64,000 nt of DNA from assembly GCF_037949795.1 (NCBI RefSeq), contig NZ_CP149934.1:372001-436000 (forward strand), in the 5' to 3' direction. Every line of letters begins with the position of its first letter. The first letter of the stretch is position 1. The stretch comes from Thioclava sp. GXIMD2076. Lineage in GTDB: Bacteria > Pseudomonadota > Alphaproteobacteria > Rhodobacterales > Rhodobacteraceae. Below, one piece after another: positions 24,021 through 33,478 of this stretch. The position numbers and the translations under genes were made by a program. The notes under the pieces are model-generated. The model saw nothing but the letters and a program-made list of their open reading frames with translations, made no database searches and was not told where the DNA came from.

Positions 24021-25949
24021 TTATTCGGCAGCCACAGAGGTCGCTGCCGCGCGGGCCTTGTCCCAGATCCCGGCCAGACGGGTGTAGCGCGTGGCCATCT
24101 CGGCAACCGCCTCCTCGTCATCCATCCGCCCCGCCAGCCAGTCGCGCGCCACCGACCCGAAGATCGTCCGGCCCACGGCAAAGCCTTTCACCAGCGGGAA
24201 GCCTGCGGCCACCTCGAAGCTTGCCGCCAGTTCCGCCTCCGGCGCATCCAGCCCCAGAACCACGATCCCGCGGGTGTGGCGGTCATGCTCCTCGATGGCA
24301 TCGCAGGCCTTGGCCCATCCGGTCTGCGATGCCATCGGCTCCAGCTTCCACCAGTCGGGATAGATCCCTTCCGCATAGAACCGCCGGATCAGGATAGCCG
24401 TGGTGTCATCGGTCACCGCAGCCACCTTGGAGGGGATGATCTCGAGGAGGAACTCGAGATTGTTGCGGCGCGAAGCCGCGTAGAGTTTCTTGACGCTGTC
24501 GAGCTGCCAGGCCCAGGTCTGCGCATCGTCATCGGGATGGCAGAACACCAGAACCTTCACCACATTCTCGCGCGCCCATTCCTTCAGGCCACCGCAATCA
24601 TCGCCCAGTTCCGGCTCCAGCGTCAGCGGACGGGAACCAGGCCATTCGCAGGGACGCCCGATCCACAGGCCCGTGCCGGAGGCCGCATGCAGCGCATGCC
24701 GCCCGATGCGGTTGTCGCACAGGATCCCATAGCCCGGACGGCCATCCTGCACCTTGAGTGCGGCCTCGAGGCACAGCTCCTTGAAGGCCCCGCCTTTTTT
24801 CAGCGTATAGCCCTCCATCTCCTCGAGCTGCATCCGGTGATCGAAGGCGAACACCCGCATCTCGGAGAAGTCGCCGCCATGGCTGCGATGGCGGTTGGTC
24901 GCCCAGTGGATCTGCTCGAGCTCGGCATCATTGCGCAGATCGGGCTGGATCACGCCGCGGCTCAGGAAGAACTCCAGCTCCTCGAGCGAGGGATAGGCCG
25001 GCGTGCAGCCATGGCGCGAGACCGCAAAGGCCCCGCAGGCATTGGCATATTCGAGCGCCTTCGGCCAGGTCTCGCCATCGAGCCAGCCCTTCAGGAGGCC
25101 GGAGAAGAACCCGTCGCCCGCGCCCAGCACATTGAACACCTCGATCGGGAAGCCCGGGCCCGTCTGGCCCTCGTCAAGGCTCTCGGGGATCGCGCCTTCA
25201 AAGGCCGCAGCCCCCGCCGCCCCGCGTTTGCAGATCAGCGTCGCATTCGACACCGCCCGCACCGCCTTGAGCGCCGCGATCGTATCCGTCGTGCCGCCCG
25301 CAATGTGGAACTCTTCCTCGGTGCCCACGATCAGGTCAAAATAATGCAGGCTCTTTTGCAGCTTGGCCGTCACCTCGGCGCTTTCCACAAAGCGGCTCTC
25401 GCCATCGCCATGGCCCGCAACCCCCCAGAGATTGGGGCGGTAATCGATATCGAGCGCCGTCTGCGCACCATGTTTGCGCGCCAGCGCCAGCGCTTTCAGC
25501 GTCGCCGCTTCCGTCTTGGGGTTCGACAGATGCGTGCCGGTCGCCACCACCGAGCGCGTGCGCCCGATCAGATCTTCCGAGATGTCATCCTCGCACAGCG
25601 CCATATCCGCGCAGTTCTCGCGGTAGAAGATCAGCGGGAACTGCTCCTCGTCGCGGATCCCCAGAATCACCAGCGCCGTCAGACGCTCGGGATCCGTGGT
25701 CACACCCGCCACATCCACACCGTGGCGCACCAGCTCCTCGCGGATGAACCGCCCCATATGCTCGTCGCCAACCCGCGTGATCAGCCCAGAGTTCAACCCA
25801 AGACGCGCCGTCCCGCAGGCGATATTCGTCGGAGACCCGCCAATATATTTCTCGAATGACCCCATATCCTCCAAACGACCCCCAACCTGCGAGCCGTAAA
25901 GGTCAACGCCAGCGCGACCAATCGTAATTACATCCAATGGTTTCGACAT
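24021..25949 (-). CDS. iolC: 5-dehydro-2-deoxygluconokinase IolC fused to DUF2090 aldolase-like domain
   Basis: The 642-residue protein combines two domains. Residues about 1-315 are a PfkB sugar kinase, with GGSPTNIACGTARLG near the N-terminus and the catalytic GAGDGFFSGLL motif, which phosphorylates 5-dehydro-2-deoxygluconate. Residues about 335-640 form a DUF2090 TIM-barrel domain, including RVFAFDHRMQ, usually interpreted as the next-step aldolase (IolJ-like). This fusion is common in proteobacterial inositol clusters. It lies between the small monooxygenase and IolD in the operon. Assignment of the kinase is firm; the aldolase role of the C-terminal half is from family knowledge. Confidence 0.93.
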   Translation of the reverse strand: MSKPLDVITIGRAGVDLYGSQVGGRLEDMGSFEKYIGGSPTNIACGTARLGLNSGLITRVGDEHMGRFIREELVRHGVDVAGVTTDPERLTALVILGIRDEEQFPLIFYRENCADMALCEDDISEDLIGRTRSVVATGTHLSNPKTEAATLKALALARKHGAQTALDIDYRPNLWGVAGHGDGESRFVESAEVTAKLQKSLHYFDLIVGTEEEFHIAGGTTDTIAALKAVRAVSNATLICKRGAAGAAAFEGAIPESLDEGQTGPGFPIEVFNVLGAGDGFFSGLLKGWLDGETWPKALEYANACGAFAVSRHGCTPAYPSLEELEFFLSRGVIQPDLRNDAELEQIHWATNRHRSHGGDFSEMRVFAFDHRMQLEEMEGYTLKKGGAFKELCLEAALKVQDGRPGYGILCDNRIGRHALHAASGTGLWIGRPCEWPGSRPLTLEPELGDDCGGLKEWARENVVKVLVFCHPDDDAQTWAWQLDSVKKLYAASRRNNLEFLLEIIPSKVAAVTDDTTAILIRRFYAEGIYPDWWKLEPMASQTGWAKACDAIEEHDRHTRGIVVLGLDAPEAELAASFEVAAGFPLVKGFAVGRTIFGSVARDWLAGRMDDEEAVAEMATRYTRLAGIWDKARAAATSVAAE

Positions 25950-26000
25950 AGGTATTCTCCGTCCTCGGGTCGCATCGCGGACATGATGCGCAGGGTCATT

Positions 26001-26285
26001 TCAGGCAGCGGGGTTGATCGTCTCGAAGGTCAGGCTCTGGTGGAACTGTTCGTGATAGGCGATGAAGTCCTTGGTGTAGGACTGTTCCATATGGAAGGCA
26101 TGCGCGGCCTCATCGACCCAGGATTCCACGAAGACCAGCTTGTCGGGATCATCCGTGCAGGTGAAAAAGTCATAGGAAAGGCAACCCGCCTCGGCGCGGG
26201 TGGCTGCCTGTGCAGCCGGGGCGCGCTCGAGGATCTTCTCGCGCGTGCCGGGCTGGCAAAGGATCGTGATGATGAACTTGTACAT
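26001..26285 (-). CDS. antibiotic-biosynthesis-monooxygenase (ABM) domain protein
   Basis: The 94-residue single-domain ferredoxin-like protein resembles YgiN-type quinol monooxygenases: ARAEAGCLSYDFF, then DKLVFVESWVDEAAHAFHM. It lies inside the inositol operon, 51 nt before iolC and after an intercistronic hairpin. Such proteins appear in sugar clusters, but their reaction is rarely known. Here it might act on an enediol or keto intermediate; this is inference. Confidence 0.75.
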   Translation of the reverse strand: MYKFIITILCQPGTREKILERAPAAQAATRAEAGCLSYDFFTCTDDPDKLVFVESWVDEAAHAFHMEQSYTKDFIAYHEQFHQSLTFETINPAA

Positions 26286-26330
26286 GGTCTTGGTATCTCC
26301 AAAGCCTGTCCCGTTCGGATGCGCCCTTCC

Positions 26331-26361
26331 ATGTGGCCGGAGGGGGAAGCTCCGGCCACAT
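26331..26361. repeat. intercistronic hairpin
   Basis: A perfect 12-bp stem (ATGTGGCCGGAG with CTCCGGCCACAT, loop GGGGAAG) lies between the isomerase and ABM genes. There is no T-run, suggesting mRNA processing or stabilisation rather than termination. Confidence 0.65.
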
Positions 26362-26377
26362 CCTCGGGAGGAAGCAG

Positions 26378-27319
26378 TTAGCGGATGATGGTCGCTTTCA
26401 GCGCATCGATGGAGGACTGGATACCCGCCTCGGTCGACATGGTGAAATCTTCCATCTCGAGGCTGACCCAGCCATTATAGCCCATCATGCCGACAACGGA
26501 GAAGAACTCCTTCCACCATTGCAGGTCACGGCCAGCGCCCACGGCGACGTAGTTCCAGCTGCGGTTCGCGACATCGGTCACGTCTTTCAGCTCGAGAAGG
26601 CCGTTCACGTCGCAGACGCCGCGCTCGATGCGGGTGTCCTTGCCGTGGCAGTGGTGGATCGCCTTCCCCAGCGCGCGGGCAGATGCGATCGGCTCCGCGC
26701 CCATCCACATCAGGTGCGAGGGGTCGAGGTTCATACCGACCATCTCGCCCACTTCGTTGCGCAGACGGAACAGGGTCTCGGGGTTCCAGACCAGCATCGC
26801 CGAGAAGTTTTCCAGCGCGTAACGCTTGATGCCAGCCTTCTTGCCGAAATCGACCAGATCGTGCCAGAGCGGGAAGGCACGGTCTTCCCATTGGTAACGG
26901 TCACGCTCGGGCATCTCGTCGGGCCAGGACTTGGTATAGACCAGCCAGTTCGGGACGGTGTCACCGGGCGCTGCCTCGGGCAGACCCGACATGGTGACGA
27001 TGGTTTCGACGCCGATCTCGCCTGCAAGCGTGATGGTTTCCTTCATCTCTTTGAGATGACGGGTGCCCATCGCGCCCGGATCGAGCGGGTTGGCCGAGCA
27101 GTTGAGGGCGGCGATCTTCAGGCCACGAGCCTCGATCTCGGCCAGCTTCTGCTTCAAGAGGCCTTTATCAGCCAAAAGTTCATCGGCGCGGAAGTGGGGG
27201 CCTTTCGACCAGCCACCGCCCGTCATCTCGATGCCTTCCACACCCAGCTCGACGCATTTGTCGAGCATATCCGTGAAGGACAGATTGCCCATCACATCGG
27301 TGCAAATCGAAAGTTTCAT
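26378..27319 (-). CDS. sugar-phosphate isomerase/epimerase family TIM barrel
   Basis: The 313-residue xylose-isomerase-like TIM barrel carries the family metal ligands in ALENFSA (Glu), [11 protein letters not shown] (Asp/His), HCHGKDT and SLEMED (Glu). It overlaps the dehydrogenase gene by 4 bp (ATGA). A clear paralogue occurs at 52621 (shared CTMSGLP/TMSGLP, PNWLV/PNWVV, LDPSHL). It is not the canonical inosose dehydratase IolE by sequence style. It could epimerise or dehydrate an inosose made by the neighbouring dehydrogenase. Confidence 0.78.
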   Translation of the reverse strand: MKLSICTDVMGNLSFTDMLDKCVELGVEGIEMTGGGWSKGPHFRADELLADKGLLKQKLAEIEARGLKIAALNCSANPLDPGAMGTRHLKEMKETITLAGEIGVETIVTMSGLPEAAPGDTVPNWLVYTKSWPDEMPERDRYQWEDRAFPLWHDLVDFGKKAGIKRYALENFSAMLVWNPETLFRLRNEVGEMVGMNLDPSHLMWMGAEPIASARALGKAIHHCHGKDTRIERGVCDVNGLLELKDVTDVANRSWNYVAVGAGRDLQWWKEFFSVVGMMGYNGWVSLEMEDFTMSTEAGIQSSIDALKATIIR

Positions 27320-28359
27320 GCATTTTCCTCCCGCAGCGCCTGGCCGAGGCTGATACCATCGGTGTAAAGCGCGGGTTTTTCAATCATCGTGACAGGCTCG
27401 AGCACACCGCTCTCCACTGCGCGCAGGGCTGCATCGGCGACGAGCGTCGCGGCGTAGCCATCCCATGCGGACGGGCCGGTTGCGGTGCCCTCGCCCGCGG
27501 CCACGATCCATTCGCGGAATTCCTGATCATAGGCTTCGATGAAGCGCTCGCGCCAGTCGGCCGGCAGTGCCTGACGGTAGCCATGCGCGTCCGAGATAAC
27601 AGTCGCCGGACGGTTCGGCAGCGCGGCAATCCCTGCCTCGCAGCTGACTTCCCCACGGATATCATAGCCATAGCCGATATTGACCGAGATCTCGACATCG
27701 ACGATGGCCCCCGAGGCGCAATGCAGCAGCACGATATGGGGGTCACGCAGCTCGCCGCCTTTGGAGGAGCGGCGCGGCAGACGCACCTCGACACCCACGA
27801 CCTCGTCGCTCAGGAGCCAGCGCGAGATATCCGCATCATGGACCAGCGTGTCATTGAGCGGCATTTCCGAGGTGTAGAGCCCCTCCGGCACCGATGCGTT
27901 GCGGTGGCAGGATTTATACAGAAGCGGTGCGCCCAGCGTGCCGCTGTCGATCACGGCCTTCAGGCGGCGGTAATCGGCATCGAAACGGCGCATGAAGCCC
28001 ACCTGCACCAGACGGCGACCGAAAGCGACCTCGGCTTTCATCACGCGCAGGGCCGCCTCTTCCGAGGTCACCATCGGCTTCTCGCAGAACACGGGCTTGC
28101 CGTGGGCGATGGCTGTCAGGAGCTGCTCCTCATGGGCAGGGCCCCAGGAACAGATGACGATGGCGTCGACCTTGTCCGAGGCGATCAGCGCCTCGGGGGT
28201 CTCGAAGACTTCCGCGCCAGCGGGGGCGGCGGATTGTGCGCGGTCAAGCGCGATGTCGGTGACGGCGGTAATTTCCACCCCCGACAGGACCTGGGTCAGA
28301 CGACGGATATGGTCCTGACCGATCATGCCGGTGCCGATGACTCCAACCTTGAGTACCAT
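27316..28359 (-). CDS. Gfo/Idh/MocA family dehydrogenase, inositol 2-dehydrogenase-like
   Basis: The 347-residue oxidoreductase has the Rossmann motif [13 protein letters not shown], the catalytic Lys in FCEKPMVTS and the catalytic Asp/His segment [21 protein letters not shown] and [11 protein letters not shown] are typical of IolG-like inositol dehydrogenases, which oxidise myo-inositol or stereoisomers to inososes with NAD. The ATG at 28359 matches the family N-terminus. It is followed with overlap by the TIM-barrel isomerase. The operon context with IolC and IolD supports an inositol substrate. Confidence 0.85.
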   Translation of the reverse strand: MVLKVGVIGTGMIGQDHIRRLTQVLSGVEITAVTDIALDRAQSAAPAGAEVFETPEALIASDKVDAIVICSWGPAHEEQLLTAIAHGKPVFCEKPMVTSEEAALRVMKAEVAFGRRLVQVGFMRRFDADYRRLKAVIDSGTLGAPLLYKSCHRNASVPEGLYTSEMPLNDTLVHDADISRWLLSDEVVGVEVRLPRRSSKGGELRDPHIVLLHCASGAIVDVEISVNIGYGYDIRGEVSCEAGIAALPNRPATVISDAHGYRQALPADWRERFIEAYDQEFREWIVAAGEGTATGPSAWDGYAATLVADAALRAVESGVLEPVTMIEKPALYTDGISLGQALREENA

Positions 28360-28369
28360 GGCGTGTTCC

Positions 28370-29266
28370 TTATTTGTAATGCTTGTCGAGATAGCGTTTG
28401 GTCTCTGCGAGCATGAAGCGCGCGCTGTCCTCGGCGCGGTCCTCCCATGCGAAGACGCAGTTCGACAGAACGCCATCGAATTTCATATCTGCGAGGGTCG
28501 AGAAGAACAGATCCCAGTTGATCTCGCCCTGACCGTAATCGAGGTGCTGGTGAACGCGGACCTTGGATTCCGGCGGGTTCACGATGTAGCGCAGCTCCGA
28601 CGACTTGTTATGGTCATAGGTATCGGCCAGACGGACATGCTCCAGAAGGCCTGCGGTCGCGCGCAGGTTGGCTTCCATATCGGGCCCGTAGAAGAAGGTA
28701 TGCGGCGCGATGAACGAGGCGCGGACCATCGGCGAGTTGATCGTCTTGATGATGTCGATCGCCGGATGGATCTCCTCGACCCAGTCCTCGGGATGCGCTT
28801 CAAGCGACAGCTTGATGCCCTCTTTCTCCAAGAGCGGCACGATGATGTCCATCGCACGGAAGAACTGCATCTCGCAGGTCTCGGGGCGGTGCAGGCCCGA
28901 ACGGTCGTTCAGCGAGCGGTTCGGCGAGCCACCGCGGCCGAATTCGGAAACGAACATCGGGCATTCCAGCTCGACGGCGAACTCGATCGCGCGTTTCCAG
29001 TTGTCGATCGCGTTGTCCCATTCGTCCTGATAGGGGCTGGCCCAGCGATACATCGGCTGGATCGTCGCGAGGCCGACATTGTTGTCGCGCAACGCCTGTT
29101 TGAAGCTCTTGATACGCTCCGGGTAAAGCTTCGGTCGGGTCCACCATGCGAAGAAGTCGGGACGGGGCGACATTTCGACGTAGTCATAGCCCAGTTCGGC
29201 GACCTTGCGCACCGTGTCTTCCAAAGACAGGTGACGGATCATATGCGGGTCGAGCGTGTGTTTCAT
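28370..29266 (-). CDS. iolH: IolH-like sugar-phosphate isomerase/epimerase
   Basis: The 298-residue TIM barrel matches IolH of actinobacterial and proteobacterial inositol loci: [33 protein letters not shown] and [18 protein letters not shown]. The metal ligands Glu, Asp, His and Glu of the family are in place. It lies between the transporter ATPase and the IolG-like dehydrogenase. Its exact step in inositol breakdown is not firmly known in the family. Confidence 0.85.
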   Translation of the reverse strand: MKHTLDPHMIRHLSLEDTVRKVAELGYDYVEMSPRPDFFAWWTRPKLYPERIKSFKQALRDNNVGLATIQPMYRWASPYQDEWDNAIDNWKRAIEFAVELECPMFVSEFGRGGSPNRSLNDRSGLHRPETCEMQFFRAMDIIVPLLEKEGIKLSLEAHPEDWVEEIHPAIDIIKTINSPMVRASFIAPHTFFYGPDMEANLRATAGLLEHVRLADTYDHNKSSELRYIVNPPESKVRVHQHLDYGQGEINWDLFFSTLADMKFDGVLSNCVFAWEDRAEDSARFMLAETKRYLDKHYK

Positions 29267-29295
29267 GGTCAGGACCTTTAAGAAGCGTTCGAACG

Positions 29296-29335
29296 GGGCG
29301 TCCCTCCTCCGGACGCCCTATCCATTTTCATAGGG
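29296..29335. repeat. two overlapping, mutually exclusive hairpins
   Basis: GGGCGTCC/GGACGCCC (29296-29318) and CCCTAT/ATAGGG (29316-29335) share three bases, so only one can form at a time. They fill the 70-bp spacer between the ATPase and iolH genes and could tune read-through from transport to catabolic genes. Confidence 0.5.
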
Positions 29336-29336
29336 C

Positions 29337-30155
29337 TCAGGCGACAACCTGCGGCGGATGGCCGTCATGGGTTGCCATATGGCTTTCCATTGCCTCGCCC
29401 AGATCGGCCAATGCCTCACCGCCTGCCATCAGGTCGGTAATTTCCTCACGGGTTTTCTCGCCGCGTTTGAAGTTTGCGGCAACCGCGCCGCGGATCAAAA
29501 CCGCGTAATGATCGCCAACGGCCATCGCGTGGGTCACCTGGTGGGTGATGAAGATCACCGCGATGCCGCGACGCTTGGCTTCCATGATGATGCGCAGGAC
29601 GTGGCTTGCCTGTTTGACACCAAGGGCTGCGGTCGGCTCGTCGAGGATAAGGACGCGGGCGCCGAAATGGACGGCGCGTGCGATGGCGAGCGACTGGCGC
29701 TCCCCGCCCGACAGACCACCGATCAGACGGTCGCCATCATCGATACGGGTGATGCCGAAGCTCTGGACCGCTTTGACGGCAACTTCATTCGCGGTCTTGC
29801 GGTCGAAGAACTTGAAGGGGCCGATCTTTTTGACGGGCTCGACACCCACGAAGAAGCTGCGGCCGATGGTCATCAGCGGGAAGGTGCCGCCGAACTGGTG
29901 CACCGTGGCGATCCCGCGATCGGCGGCGTCCTTGGGCTTGTCGAAGCTGACCGCCTCGCCATCCATGAACATCTCGCCGGTGGTGGGCTTATGGACCCCT
30001 GCGAGCGTCTTGATGAGGGTCGATTTCCCCGCACCGTTATCGCCCAGCAGGCAGAGCACTTCGCCCGCTTCGACTTTGAGAGAGATATCGTGCAGCACGT
30101 CGATCGGACCGAAGGACTTGTTGACGTTGCGCAGTTCCAGAACCGGGTTGGTCAT
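29337..30155 (-). CDS. CUT2 sugar ABC importer, single-domain ATPase (FrcA-like)
   Basis: The 272-residue ATPase has Walker [10 protein letters not shown], signature LSGGERQSL and Walker [13 protein letters not shown]. Unlike RbsA-type CUT2 ATPases of about 500 residues it has only one domain, as in the FrcA group. The ATG at 30155 has GAGGA upstream and is preferred over an overlapping GTG at 30170. The 50707 protein is a close paralogue, including the C-terminal [16 protein letters not shown]. It energises the importer of the inositol operon. Confidence 0.9.
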   Translation of the reverse strand: MTNPVLELRNVNKSFGPIDVLHDISLKVEAGEVLCLLGDNGAGKSTLIKTLAGVHKPTTGEMFMDGEAVSFDKPKDAADRGIATVHQFGGTFPLMTIGRSFFVGVEPVKKIGPFKFFDRKTANEVAVKAVQSFGITRIDDGDRLIGGLSGGERQSLAIARAVHFGARVLILDEPTAALGVKQASHVLRIIMEAKRRGIAVIFITHQVTHAMAVGDHYAVLIRGAVAANFKRGEKTREEITDLMAGGEALADLGEAMESHMATHDGHPPQVVA

Positions 30156-30166
30156 GATCCGTGTCC

Positions 30167-31168
30167 TCACTTCTGAGTTTTCTTGGACGGCGCGCTCAGC
30201 GCCAGTTTACGGAAGCCGTTATTCATCAGGACGGCCACAAGCAGCATCGCGCCGAGGATCAGGCTCGACCAGTTGCGGTCGATATCGGTGAAGTAGATCC
30301 CCTGGCTGACGATGGCGAAGGTAATGGTGCCGACGAAGATCCCCATGATGGAGCCGAAGCCACCGGTCAGAAGGACGCCACCCACAACCACGGCCACCAC
30401 CGCGTTGAAGATATAGTTCATACCACCGGACACCTGCGCCGAGTTGAACAGGATCGCCCCGCACATGCCGACAAAGGAGGCGCTCACAGCCGAGAGGATG
30501 AAGAGGCCGATCATCAGGCGGTCGGTGGGGATACCGGCGTTACGGGCCGAGACCTTGTCGCCACCGAGAGCAAAGATCCAGTTACCGCGGCGCGAATGGT
30601 GCAGCACATAGACGAAGCCGATGGTCATGGCGATCCACCACACGATGATCACCTGGTAGCTGCCGCCGATAAGCTGGCCGAAGAGGAACTTGGCCCATGC
30701 CGGCGATTGCAGCGCGACCGAGGCGGAACCGGTGAGCAGCACGGAGGCCGAGAGCACGATCCCCTGCATGGCCACCAGCGTGCCCAGCGTGATGATCAGC
30801 GTCGGCACCGTGGTGCGGGTGGCCAGAAGGCCGTTGATGGTGCCCACGATCACGCCGAGACCGATGGAGCCAGCCATGCCGACCCAGATCGGCAGGCCGT
30901 AATAGCCCGAGAGGATGGCGACGGTCATCGAACCCGCGGGGATCATCGCGCCAATCGAGATATCGAGCTCGCCTGCGATCATCAGCAGACCCATCGGGAT
31001 GGCGACGATACCGAGATTGGCCGCGAAGTTGACCCAGGAGGCCGAGCCCACCAGATTGCCCAGATTGACACCGCCAAAGATCACGAAGAAGGCGAAGACG
31101 GCAATGAGGCTGAGGACGGAGCCCGCTTCGGGGCGGCGGAGGAAGTCGGAAAAGACAGAGTTTTTCAT
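30167..31168 (-). CDS. CUT2 sugar ABC importer permease (second permease)
   Basis: The 333-residue membrane protein has 8-10 hydrophobic segments and the CUT2 motifs AGELDISIGAMIPAGSM, GLLATRTTVPTLIITLGT and SARNAGIPTDR, with a terminal VGGVLLTGGFGSIMGIFVG. The ATG at 31168 starts MKNSVFSDFLRRPEAGS, a typical family beginning. It and the preceding permease differ throughout, so the importer probably uses a heterodimeric channel. Confidence 0.9.
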   Translation of the reverse strand: MKNSVFSDFLRRPEAGSVLSLIAVFAFFVIFGGVNLGNLVGSASWVNFAANLGIVAIPMGLLMIAGELDISIGAMIPAGSMTVAILSGYYGLPIWVGMAGSIGLGVIVGTINGLLATRTTVPTLIITLGTLVAMQGIVLSASVLLTGSASVALQSPAWAKFLFGQLIGGSYQVIIVWWIAMTIGFVYVLHHSRRGNWIFALGGDKVSARNAGIPTDRLMIGLFILSAVSASFVGMCGAILFNSAQVSGGMNYIFNAVVAVVVGGVLLTGGFGSIMGIFVGTITFAIVSQGIYFTDIDRNWSSLILGAMLLVAVLMNNGFRKLALSAPSKKTQK

Positions 31169-31178
31169 CAGATCACAC

Positions 31179-32222
31179 TCACTTCTTCTTCGTCGCGTAG
31201 CTGAGCGCAAGCTTGCGGAAAGTATCGTTCATCAGAACCGCGATCAGGAGAAGCGCACCGATGATGACAGACCCCAAGTTGGCATCAAAGCCCGTGAAGT
31301 AGATCCCTTGGTTCACCATGGCGAAGGTGATGGTGCCCAGAACGATCCCGAGGATGGAGCCGAAGCCACCGGTCAGAAGCACGCCACCGATCACGACACA
31401 CATGATGGAGTTGAAGATGAAGGACTGGCCACCGGCGACCTGCGCGCTCTGGTAGACGATTACCTGGCTGACGCCGACGAAAGCTGCGGCAAAACCCGAG
31501 AGCATGAAGAGCGAGATCGTCACTTTCTCGGTGGGGATACCGGCGTTGCGCGCCGAGATCTTGTCGCCACCAAGCGCATAGATCCAGTTGCCCCAGGGCG
31601 AGACGTGCAGGATATAGGCCAGCACCACCGCGAAACCGATCCACCAGAAGATGGTGACCTGGAACATGTAGGCGACGAAATGACCCAGCAGCGTGGTGGT
31701 CAGCGGATCGGGCGACAGCGCGGTCGCGGTCGAGCCGGTCACGAGAACCGAAAGGCCCAGCGTCAGACCCATCACCCCAAACATCGACCCGATGGTCACG
31801 ATCAGCGAGGGCACGGCGGTGCGGGTCACGACCAGACCGTTGACCAGACCGACCAGCACACCGAAGCCAAGGCCACAAGCGATACCGATAATATCGGGCA
31901 GACCGAAATAGCCGGAAACCACGGCGACCGTCAGCGAAGAGGCCGGAATGACCGAGCCGATCGAGAGATCCAGCTCGCCTGCGATCATCAGGATACCGAT
32001 GGGCAATGCCACGATCCCGATCTCTGCGGCGACGTTCAACCAGCTGGCAAAGCCTGCAGGCGACAGGAAGGCCTGACCGGCGAAAATAGCGAAGAAGATA
32101 AACACGGCAAACATGCCGAAAAGCGACCCGGCCTCAGGACGACGAAGATGACGCCCCAACCCCGAAGATTTTGCGCTGCCACCGGACACTGCGGGTGCGG
32201 CTCCTTGAGTCTCGGAAACCAT
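31179..32222 (-). CDS. CUT2 sugar ABC importer permease (first permease)
   Basis: The 347-residue permease has AGELDLSIGSVIPASSL, GLVVTRTAVPSLIVTIGS, SARNAGIPTEK and VIGGVLLTGGFGSILGIVLG in the same order as its partner 10 nt downstream. The soluble N-terminal tail (about 30 residues) precedes LRRPEAGSLF. It is separated from the binding-protein gene by a 130-bp spacer with a strong hairpin. Confidence 0.9.
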   Translation of the reverse strand: MVSETQGAAPAVSGGSAKSSGLGRHLRRPEAGSLFGMFAVFIFFAIFAGQAFLSPAGFASWLNVAAEIGIVALPIGILMIAGELDLSIGSVIPASSLTVAVVSGYFGLPDIIGIACGLGFGVLVGLVNGLVVTRTAVPSLIVTIGSMFGVMGLTLGLSVLVTGSTATALSPDPLTTTLLGHFVAYMFQVTIFWWIGFAVVLAYILHVSPWGNWIYALGGDKISARNAGIPTEKVTISLFMLSGFAAAFVGVSQVIVYQSAQVAGGQSFIFNSIMCVVIGGVLLTGGFGSILGIVLGTITFAMVNQGIYFTGFDANLGSVIIGALLLIAVLMNDTFRKLALSYATKKK

Positions 32223-32308
32223 TCGATTTTCCCTGTACGAGGTTCGAAAGGAAGGCGGGTGGCCACCATTTTGGTGACGACAGGGCTGTCGCCCTTCCGC
32301 CTCTCGGG

Positions 32309-32335
32309 GTGCCGACCGGACAGTCCGGACGGCAC
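32309..32335. repeat. strong hairpin after binding-protein gene
   Basis: GTGCCG-A-CCGGAC-A-GTCCGG-A-CGGCAC is a 12-bp stem with one A:A mismatch and a single-base loop, 18 nt beyond the binding-protein stop codon. It lacks a T-run and most likely protects the binding-protein mRNA 3' end. Confidence 0.7.
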
Positions 32336-32352
32336 AGTCTCACTGGCTTTGC

Positions 32353-33327
32353 TTAGCGGACGCCTTGCTTCAGGCCGTCCATGGTCGCATCGACATTTTC
32401 CGCGTCGACAATGCCCGGGCCGGTGAGGATCTCACGGGTCGGGATCGACAGGCCGAAATTGACATGCGCGTTCAGGATCGACGCGGCCATGTAACCTTGC
32501 ATGTAGCCCTGTTGATCGATGGCAAACATCTGCTTGCCGGCCTTGATGTTGTTCAGGATGGTCTCGTTCATGTTCAGGCCACCGACCTGGACTTTGCCCG
32601 ATTTACCCGACTGCATCACACCGTTGATCGAGGCATTCGCATCCACGTCCGACACAGTATAGATACCGGTAACTTCGGGATTCTGCAGAAGATAGGCTTT
32701 GACGGCCTGTGCCACAGCAGTCTGGTTGCCGAAGGAGGTCGCCGGAAGCGGCAGAACCTCACCGCTACCACCTGCTTCGGTGATCCCGTCGGTCAGGCCT
32801 TTGCAGTTCGCTTCGATATTTGCAGCACCCGGCAGGGTGTTGATGCAAACAACGTTCTTGATGTCATGTTTGGCAAAATAGCCGCCGGCCGCTTTGCCGT
32901 TCTCGTAATCATCCGAGCCGATATAGTTCATCGCGCCGAGCTTGTCGGCGGCGTCCAGACCACCGGCATTGATGATGATCAGCGGGATGCCTGCATCGAC
33001 CACTGCCTTGAAGGCAGGATCCATCGCTTCCGGAACCCAATCGGGTGCCGCGATTGCATCGGCGCCCTGGCTGATCGCCTGACGGATCAGTTCGGCGGCG
33101 TCGACGCCGAGATTGTCATAGTTCTGCGGGCCGAGCCAGGTGACGGAACCGCCCTGCTCTTTAGCCAGCTTGCCGGCATCTTCCGCGCCACGCTTCACGA
33201 TCGACCAGAAGGGATCGTCAGGCTTGCCACCCACCACGAAAATATCCGCAGCAAAAGCTGCACCAGCATAGCAACCCAAGGTCACGACGGTCGCGACACT
33301 TGCCGCGAGACGGCTGAATTTTGTCAT
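32353..33327 (-). CDS. CUT2 periplasmic sugar/polyol-binding protein
   Basis: The 324-residue protein has a Sec signal peptide ending AGAAFAADIFVVGG (cleavage near residue 26). Its Peripla_BP_4/ribose-binding layout includes GKPDDPFWSIVKRGAEDA, QAISQGADAIAAPDWVPEAM, IYTVSDVDANASINGVMQ and AIDQQGYMQGYMAASIL. The ribosome site GGGAGGAC is very strong, matching the expected high expression. It heads the inositol operon and is divergent from a LacI regulator. The ligand is probably myo-inositol or an isomer, inferred from IolC/IolD in the same operon. Confidence 0.9.
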   Translation of the reverse strand: MTKFSRLAASVATVVTLGCYAGAAFAADIFVVGGKPDDPFWSIVKRGAEDAGKLAKEQGGSVTWLGPQNYDNLGVDAAELIRQAISQGADAIAAPDWVPEAMDPAFKAVVDAGIPLIIINAGGLDAADKLGAMNYIGSDDYENGKAAGGYFAKHDIKNVVCINTLPGAANIEANCKGLTDGITEAGGSGEVLPLPATSFGNQTAVAQAVKAYLLQNPEVTGIYTVSDVDANASINGVMQSGKSGKVQVGGLNMNETILNNIKAGKQMFAIDQQGYMQGYMAASILNAHVNFGLSIPTREILTGPGIVDAENVDATMDGLKQGVR

Positions 33328-33422
33328 AGATTGTCCTCCCTAGACCCCAAACCTCCTCTGGGGCCGAACATCCTTTTCTTACCCTTATCTCCGAGAAGGT
33401 GAAATAATATTCTTGAGTAAAA

Positions 33423-33436
33423 GAAACTTTTGTTTC
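33423..33436. promoter_or_regulatory. candidate operator for LacI-type regulator
   Basis: GAAAC-TTTT-GTTTC is a perfect dyad in the 151-bp divergent spacer between the binding-protein and lacI-type genes. It lacks the central CG of classical LacI operators, so the assignment is tentative. An A/T-rich stretch beside it may hold the promoters. Confidence 0.4.
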
Positions 33437-33478
33437 ATAACGTGTCATTCACGATGATATTCAGGCAACGGTGACCCT

